Source of the DNA: Balanoglossus misakiensis | Lineage: Eukaryota > Hemichordata | Reading direction: 5' to 3' | Length of the DNA stretch: 64,000 nt | Assembly: GCA_040954595.2 (NCBI GenBank) | Contig: CM082584.2 | Location: 9,486,001-9,550,000, forward strand | Part shown: positions 57,301 to 64,000 of the stretch, piece after piece | How the letters are laid out: each line of letters opens with the position of its first letter | Position numbering within the stretch: position 1 is the first letter of the stretch | The notes under the pieces: generated by a model | The model's database searches: none | What the model saw: the letters and a program-made list of their open reading frames with translations, nothing else | What the model was told of the DNA's origin: nothing | Translations under genes and position numbers: made by a program

Positions 57301-60300
57301 TGCATGGTGTGAAAGGTGGAAGCAGAGCGAGATTATATCAGGGTGTGATAGCCTGAACCCCGAATTTGTAACAGTATTAAGATAAGTAACTATATCCCTG
57401 TTTGTTCTCTGTTTTGGGTGACGCAGGTGCCCAACATAGGCGCAGAGCTGACTGGTGGGTGTACGGGGTTTGCCAGCAAGTACATGGCCTGGCCGGAAGA
57501 TCTCATCGTCGGAGGTGTGCAGAAGAACCAGAGTGGGCACATCTTGAGGTGAGATGGGCTACTTATTGTCAGTGTCATAATTTCTTATGACTCCCTGACT
57601 TTGCTGAGAGTACTTTTCTGTCAAGGTTGTGGATGGCTTTGTGTACAGTGTACGCGTCTGTGTGTTCTACCAGCCGTGGCCAATCGTGGCAACAAAAGCA
57701 ACATGTGATGGTGTATTTCCTCTCTCAGTGTAAAACAGTTTCTTTTGACGCTTGTTGAACTTTGGGTATTTTTCCGGTTCGACTCGACTGATCACAGTGA
57801 TGCGCTCAAACTGTTCATCCTATTATGTTAGGGCGAGCAAGTGAGAGAGAGAGGGGAGGTTCAGGGCCCTCGTTTGCCAGACGTAACATGATAGTATTGT
57901 ACTTATGGCCACTGCTATGTGCACCTGATCTTCGCCGGTTCTGCCACTGAAATAATTGTAAAGGTGAAAAAATGTAGCACGTTTCTTGCATGACTTGGAC
58001 CACAGGTGTTGCATAGTAGTTGACATGTTTTGGGTCTCTACAGTGTTTCGTTTTTTTTCTGTCCTGCGTTTTTTTAAACGGATATGCATTTGCGCTCTGT
58101 TGTGTGCGAAGGTAACTGTATACTTCCATCCCTGGAATCGGTACAGCTGTCATGATGTCCCAAATCCTTCCAGTACCTGTATTTAATTGTGCGTAGTCGT
58201 GAATGTGCAGTCAATATATAGTGCTTGTCCACCCGACATAAATCATCATGCATAAACCGTTTGCCTCAGAACATCCCCCCTCCCCAACCGTCACCTCTTT
58301 ACTGTTACATGACCAAAAGAATTTTCACCGTTCGGGTTGATCTATATGTAAGAATTACGAGTGGGAAAAGTTACAGCCATTTCTTCCACTATCAAGACTT
58401 TTACAGTTCGACCTTGCAGTAAAGATCGCTTTCTAATACACTAACTTGTCATCAGTCTCGCAATACTAACAAATCTCTTATAACCCTTTTTGCCTTGTTG
58501 CCAGCTGCCAAAACCAAGGTAAATACTCATCTTAATAATTACTCTTTCTATTCTAATGACCTGAGAATATTTGCTTTTCTTTAGTAAGTCATTTATACTC
58601 TCTACACTAAGGGTGTGGGAATCCGAAGGCCTTGATCATGGCATTCAAACTAAGTTCCCATGGGATAGACGACCCAATGCCTATCTCCACGAGGCCGTTA
58701 TCAGCCCCTAAACTCCTCGCTATCGCAGTCTTACTCGGCATTATGACCGCTCGCACACATTCTGGCTGTAAAGCTGCCGATAACCCTTAGCAAATTTCCA
58801 CATTTGCCGAGAGAAAGTTAATTTAAGATTTTTGCTGGATGACTCATTGCTCTCTACATCCAACAGGAGCAGACCGCAAAAAAAAAGAAATGTTTGTTTG
58901 TCTCGCTTTTTAGAGGGGAGAGTGCTGTCTGTTTGAATAATGTATTCAATTGTGTGCTTACTTGAACGTTTGTGTTTAGCAAAAGTGGCTTAAGGAGTGA
59001 GCGAAACCGCCCAGAGCTTTTCTCCATTTAGGGTTTGTTTCCTCCAATCATCGTCACCGCAAAAACTATCAACAATTAATTTGGTCTGTCGGGGTCACTT
59101 AGTTTTAACGAAATTTGTGTTAAAAAAAAAGCTACATGGATAATTTCCTGGGTGTAATTTCTCACATGGGTTTGATGTTCTTCACGCGCATGAGGCCAAG
59201 GCTGCGTGGAGTGTTATCCCATTGGTATGCTAATGCGATTGCACAACGGCGGTTGAAAAAGAACAGTAATATAGGGCCTAATTTGAAGGAAATTAGGAGG
59301 CAGTTGAATTGGCCTCCATTCATGGGGCCTCGCAGCGTCTTTTGTTGTAAACGTTCCGAGTAAACAAGTGCCCCTCTTGTCATCTACAAGTCAAATGGCT
59401 TCCCCTTGCGTCACTTGCTTTTGTTTTTATGGCATGTCAGGTTTTTTTTTCTTCTCTTTTTCGGAAGACTTAGCGCACTTGTCTGCTCGCTGACATTTAC
59501 ATCTGAATCTGGGATGGAGCCTTGTGCCAGACTGCAGCCATTGGGCTCCGGTCCGCGCTTCGTTAATCAAATAGAAAACTTACTGAAAACTTTGCACATT
59601 GGCATGGAAATGTGGGGGTTCTTTGTGGCCCGACTGCCTGATTAGGGATGGTATGTAGCAGTGGAAAGCGGGGCCCCAACTGGCTCTATTTGAATAAATG
59701 CCATTGACAAAAAAAGTGTATAGTGACACTGTCCAGCCGTGGGTAATTGTTTGACTGAATTTTTTAGGCTGAAAAGGAACCTCTGTGAGACTGACCCTCC
59801 TTCCTGTAAACAACTACGTTGACATCAGCAAACTAGGTATTTCAAGTGACCTAATTGCCGTCTTAATTACAGACCAATTCAGAGAGAATGGCGCCTGTCA
59901 AGCGTCGGCATCAAAATGAGTGAAAGATACACTTGTCTAGTCGCACACGTGTGTGAATATCACTGCAGTGTGATTCTAACGTAAATTGTTTTGCTTTTTT
60001 TTGTCGTTTTTCTGCAGTGGCGAGGCATTTCAGAGTATTTTACAGCTGAAAGGGGCGAGTGAGATGTATGAGTCATGGAGAGCAACCTACAAAGTGAACA
60101 ACATAGACTGGACAGAGGAAAAAGCGACAGCAATTCTGGAAGAGTGGCAGAGACAATTTACAGAGGTAGGTCAGCTGACCGTTCCCCCCCCCCCCCCTAC
60201 TAGTAGTCGTGACAATGGTCTCTCCCCAAAGTCTTGCTTTGAATGGGATAAACCATTGTGAAGATTTAGATATACATGTAGCAACAACAAACAATGCGGT

Positions 60301-61506
60301 AGGCACTTCATTCAGCTGGAAAGACAATGACTTGATAGTTATCTCTGCTGATTGAAGCATCCTCAGAAATTCTGTTCAGAAGGAACCATGCCTCATCATC
60401 ATGCAACAAGAATGTGAATATCAACCGATTGTTATGATCTCTATAATGATGATTGCCAGGCTGTAGTACTGGACAGAGATATAAATAATAATAAAAGGGT
60501 GACTAAAATGAACTCAGGATTTAGCATGGGATGAGAGTTTGGAAGGCCTAAAGTAAATAGAAGGAAGTGTAAATTTCTTGAACAATCAAGTTGAACTTCA
60601 GGCAAAACAAAAAGCTATTGTTCTAGCAGTAATCAATGCAGGAGACAGGACAGTTATAAGCATGAGTTGATTTCACTCTGGATAAAACCCCCTTGATGTC
60701 CTATGTTTTTTCCAGGTTCTTCTTTCAACCAATAATTCATCGGCGAAGCATGATATTCATGGATTTACCGAAACATCGTTCAACGATCTCCTGGATCAGT
60801 TCTCGCAGACCAGCGTCACCAGAGTTGCCGCGGGTTACGTGATGATGGTAAGTGTGTAGTGCGTGCTCACCTGAGATGTGCTGTAGTCCTGTCTGAAATT
60901 ACTGCAGAATTCTTATGGCATTAAATTTTTCGTTGAAAGTTGCTTGCTACAGGTGATGGTCATCATCAGCAATGTAACCATGACAACTTGACCCATCTTT
61001 CATGGAACAGGTTTACTTCTTGTGTATGTAATGTTCGTATATGTGTTTCCTCGTTCTCAGTTGATCTACGCCTGCATTACAATGATGAAGTTTTGTGATG
61101 GCGTCCAGTCACAAGGCGGAGTTGGTTTGGGCGGGGTGTTGCTGGTGGCAACCTCTGTGGTGGCTGGTCTGTCAGTATGTGCCATGCTGGGAATCGAGTT
61201 CAATGCATCAACTACACAGGTAAGACAGCTTTAGAGAGGTGAAACAGAATTCTTTCATAATTTTTTGGCTAGCTTATTCCCGATCTCAGCAGAAACCGGG
61301 AGAGGTGCGCAGGTCCTTTCTCTCTGTACCTGGATTTTATTTTCTGGTGTGCTTGTTATTAATCGATGAATTGGTTCAGAGCTTAATTTTCATTTTGATT
61401 TCTTCACTTCAAGGTGCTGCCATTTCTAGCGCTTGGAATTGGCGTTGATGATATGTTTCTGCTGGCCCATTCATCTACTTCGCTTCCTTCAAACATACCA
61501 ATCGCG
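45363..61506 (+). CDS. PTCH: Patched (Hedgehog receptor), 11 consecutive internal exons, partial
   Basis: Exons: 45363-45555, 53071-53260, 53515-53584, 53757-53860, 54934-55051, 55993-56085, 57427-57548, 60018-60165, 60716-60847, 61061-61219 and 61414-61506. They total 474 codons, in frame across every junction. Exon 1 of this set encodes the first membrane helix, ending [10 protein letters not shown], with GNKAALWLR before it as in other Patched proteins. The first extracellular loop follows, with [48 protein letters not shown] and a [12 protein letters not shown] segment. The sterol-sensing domain begins at [14 protein letters not shown] and reaches [16 protein letters not shown], where the visible part ends. 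Patched is the Hedgehog-binding RND-family transporter that represses Smoothened, acting at the plasma membrane and primary cilium. No first exon was found upstream. The gene continues right: about two thirds of the protein is missing. Exon 55993 has an A-rich acceptor (eight A then G), preceded by a good pyrimidine tract. Confidence 0.93.
45556..53070 (+). other. Large Patched intron after the first recognised exon
   Basis: 7.5 kb. No exon in phase 1 resembling Patched is needed or seen, because the flanking exons join directly. It contains a 16-bp perfect palindrome at 46253-46268, poly-G and poly-C tracts at 49921 and 51427, and only short open frames. It may hold intronic enhancers, but nothing specific is visible. 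Confidence 0.75.
46253..46268. repeat. 16-bp perfect palindrome ACCGCTCCGGAGCGGT
   Basis: Fully self-complementary over 16 bases, 0.7 kb inside the large Patched intron. Confidence 0.8.
53861..54933 (+). other. Patched intron, 1.07 kb
   Basis: AT-rich intron between the exons encoding [12 protein letters not shown] and [13 protein letters not shown]. Open frames on both strands show no family resemblance. Confidence 0.75.
55052..55992 (+). other. Patched intron, 0.94 kb
   Basis: Lies between the exons ending SILEA and beginning [10 protein letters not shown]. Nothing else recognised. Confidence 0.75.
56086..57426 (+). other. Patched intron, 1.34 kb
   Basis: Lies between the exons ending NKYTGQ and beginning VPNIGAE, phase 0. 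Nothing else recognised. Confidence 0.75.
57549..60017 (+). other. Patched intron, 2.47 kb
   Basis: Lies between the exons ending SGHIL and beginning GEAFQSIL, phase 2. Only short open frames were seen. Confidence 0.75.
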
Positions 61507-64000
61507 GTGAGTAGGCAACACATTTCTTTCTTAAAATGATAACAATGTTGCACAAAGCTGCACTATCAAAGTCATGGGTGATATTTTTTGGTGTATTTCG
61601 TGCTTGAATGCTTGACAGTGCACATAGAGTCAAACTGTGTCTAGCCTTTCCCTGTGATGTATGCTGGGAAGGTGGAAAAAGTCTTACTTTGATCCTTTGG
61701 CTTCTTTGCGTAATACCAGTCAGTAAAAGGAAAAAGTCTGTCCATGTGATGATCTGCAGGTGAAGATAATGATGTCTGGGTGTCTGGAAATTGTTTTCAT
61801 TGAAAACATCACAGCAGAGAACTCAAGGTTTTTAACTTAAAGGCTTGTGCTTCCAAACTGAAATTTTAACAGGGAGAAAAAGATTACTAATTATAAAAGG
61901 CATTCTGAGACCCCCCTTTGTAAGTCAAGTTCAAGTTGACCACTGCAAAGCAGAGTCATTGACAAGTGGCCTCCTTTGGAATATTGGCCACTAGCAATAT
62001 ACCGTGATTTGGTCATGAGTGTTCACTCAACCACAAAAAAAGAGGCCTTCGCTTTCTCGGCCAGTTCAGCTCAGGTTTCTCTTAATGGTTGTCTAATGTA
62101 CACCTCTGAGAGGAGCAAATCCTCTGGGAAGTAACTGAAGCAAGCAAGGCCTTGAAAAGGCAGCCTGGTATGGCAACATGAGAAGCCTGTTGCCTCTGAA
62201 GTGCTCAGTTTCCTCGTTTTGCGAAGAAAAGTCAACAACTTCCATAGTTTGGTGTCTTCATTTTTTTTAAGAGAAAAAAAAGATGAATTGCTTGAAATGT
62301 GAACATTATTTCTTTCGCCGGGATAGAAAAGTGTCTTTGAGGCTAGAGGTCACGTCGTCAACTTTTTTTTAACGCTACAGTCCTGTCACCACTTAGCCTG
62401 TAACCATAAAAGTCTGAGAGAAGTCTGTCCGAAACCCTGCCGCCTGATTTTCTGCCATTTGTGGCTCTCCCGCGAATGACTACTAGAGGGGATGACTTCT
62501 AAGAAAATAGTTGGCTCTTGACTTTTCTTCCGCTGTTTTTTTTTTCAAAGCAATTTTCTTTGCGCGCTGACTGATTCACTTGTTACATAACACGAGTGAG
62601 GAATGTACACCAGGGGAGGAATGTGAAGTCACCCTCCTCCCCCCGAAACACGCACGTATACACACGCGAAACCTGTGATTCAAGTGTGGCCAGACTTGTT
62701 GAGAGGTCGTTTTTGGTCACCCACTGCGAATGTTTCCTCTTGGGATCAAGTTCACTGGTAAACCGCAAAACTCTCGACTTTGGTGAGCTACCAGTGTAAG
62801 CAGCTTAGCAGATTGGATTTTTCGGTGACAATGGACGCTGTTTCCCATTTGCCTAGTGGGGCATTGGTTTTCTAATTGCTTAAAGGCAAGAGGGGGACCT
62901 TCTTCATGCATATTCTCTGTTTCTCATTAAAAATCCTCAAACCGGTATCTCTTTCTTGTCAGTGGGGGGGGGGGGGGGGGGGGAGCGTTGTCTGAAGGAG
63001 GCAGGGGAGAATTGACGAAGTAGGATCTTCGAAATATGTCAGACAAAGTTAGACAATCATGAAGAGTATTTACACTGTTTGCTTTGCGAGTTTTCCCAAC
63101 AAAACACAACCTTTTACTGGGAGAGTTAGACGCAAGAATGTTGGAGAGCAGAGCGCCTGGAAAAAAAAGCAAACAAACAAACAAGGAAGATGACTTTGTT
63201 GATTCCCGCTCTATCATATTATCTGCCTGAGCAGATATGTAGTCTAGATATGATTGTTGACATGCTGTTTCTGTGTTAGTGGTTTAGTGGTGCACAGATA
63301 TCTAGAGGCTGGGAGAAGGTTTCCATGTGATTACTCAGATGCAGGAATGCATGGTATAGCTGTAACCCCCTAGGGCATATGCCATGACATCATAGGGCAC
63401 ACCTAGCCAAGTTGAAAAAAAACCCAGTGGTGCTGGAACATTTGCGTGAACTTGATCTTCAAATTTTAACCAACCCCACTCCATTTTACCAAGAAGGAAA
63501 TAATTCTAGTGGATGTTTCCCATCCAAACATAAAATTCTAACGGTCTGTTTCCCATACAAACATTACGACGCCTGACAGTTCAAACAGATAGGATGTCGC
63601 CAATTACACTGTGAACTCGGGGCAGCGCTGTAACAAGTTATCAAATTATAGGCCAAAATTAACCTGTGGGTAATATTTACAACGATAGTGAGTTTATTTG
63701 TGTAGAAATGTATGTAAGTTTAGGTTTGTCATCCGGAAGCGACGATTGCCAGTATTTGATAAACAGTGTTGCGGAGATGCCAGACTGGTTGGTCAGTTTC
63801 GCGAGGCTGAATGTGAAGTTTTCGTGTATATGCCTGACAAGTTCAATGCAGCGATTGGCGCCAAAGTTTATCCAAAGTAGCCGTGTTTACACAGGGATGT
63901 TGTCTTGCACTCTTGAAAATCAAACACGCATTTTGTTTTGAACTGATCCGGTTTTCCCCGGCAATGCGCCGGAGTTCGCCTCTTTGGTGGTGTATACGTA
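61507..64000 (+). other. Start of a Patched intron running off the right edge
   Basis: The next Patched exon should encode the segment after the first sterol-sensing helices (ECL-RRTG-like). No such frame was found to the end of the window. It contains an 18-G run at 62966-62983 and a duplicated TGTTTCCCAT word at 63511 and 63548. An open frame at 63698-63880 has no recognised family. Confidence 0.65.

Noticed and set aside
63698-63880. 60-codon open frame ending in FNAAIGAKVYPK
   Set aside because: Looked at as a possible transposon or Patched exon. No acceptor in phase, no known family, and not similar to the expected Patched segment.

Overview
This is a eukaryotic, clearly metazoan window. 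The genes are split by GT-AG introns, the intergenic DNA is rich in microsatellites, and the gene families are animal-specific (Patched, a Kelch-like BTB protein, a TRIC channel, a ciliary CPLANE protein, a membrane guanylate cyclase and a chitin-binding lectin). The gene set fits a marine invertebrate bilaterian. A lancelet-like chordate is my best guess, but a hemichordate or lophotrochozoan cannot be excluded from sequence alone.

Layout, left to right. (1) The first three coding exons of CPLANE1 lie on the minus strand at 152-3307, and the gene runs off the left edge. (2) TMEM38, a TRIC channel, is complete on the plus strand at 4233-5868. It stands head to head with CPLANE1 across a 0.9 kb shared promoter holding three copies of an 8-bp palindrome and a near-consensus RFX X-box. 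(3) IPP, a BTB-BACK-Kelch protein, is complete on the minus strand at 6609-8990 and converges with TMEM38. (4) A secreted protein is complete on the plus strand at 10092-12396. It has a five-blade lectin-like propeller, a Pro/Thr/Glu linker and a CBM14 chitin-binding domain. (5) A NIT-domain membrane guanylate cyclase is complete on the minus strand at 13225-18815 in five exons. (6) About 26.5 kb follows with no gene I can support. It holds long microsatellites, a miRNA-like hairpin and GLI-like sites. (7) Patched, the Hedgehog receptor, starts on the plus strand with 11 consecutive exons between 45363 and 61506. Its first exon or exons were not found and it continues off the right edge.

The complete gene models were assembled by hand from splice signals, reading phase and family alignment. 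All 20 internal junctions in the four complete and two partial genes keep frame. The products are 267 aa (TMEM38), 587 aa (IPP), 351 aa (lectin-CBM14) and 635 aa (NIT-cyclase), plus 474 codons of Patched and 118 complete codons of CPLANE1.

The genes do not form one pathway. Two functional themes stand out: cilia and Hedgehog signalling at the two ends (CPLANE1 acts in ciliogenesis and Patched signals at cilia in vertebrates), and environmental or microbial sensing in the middle (the chitin-binding lectin and the NIT-cyclase). The most unusual items are the NIT-cyclase, the propeller-chitin-binding chimera, the promoter between CPLANE1 and TMEM38, and an unassigned hairpin near 32.2 kb.
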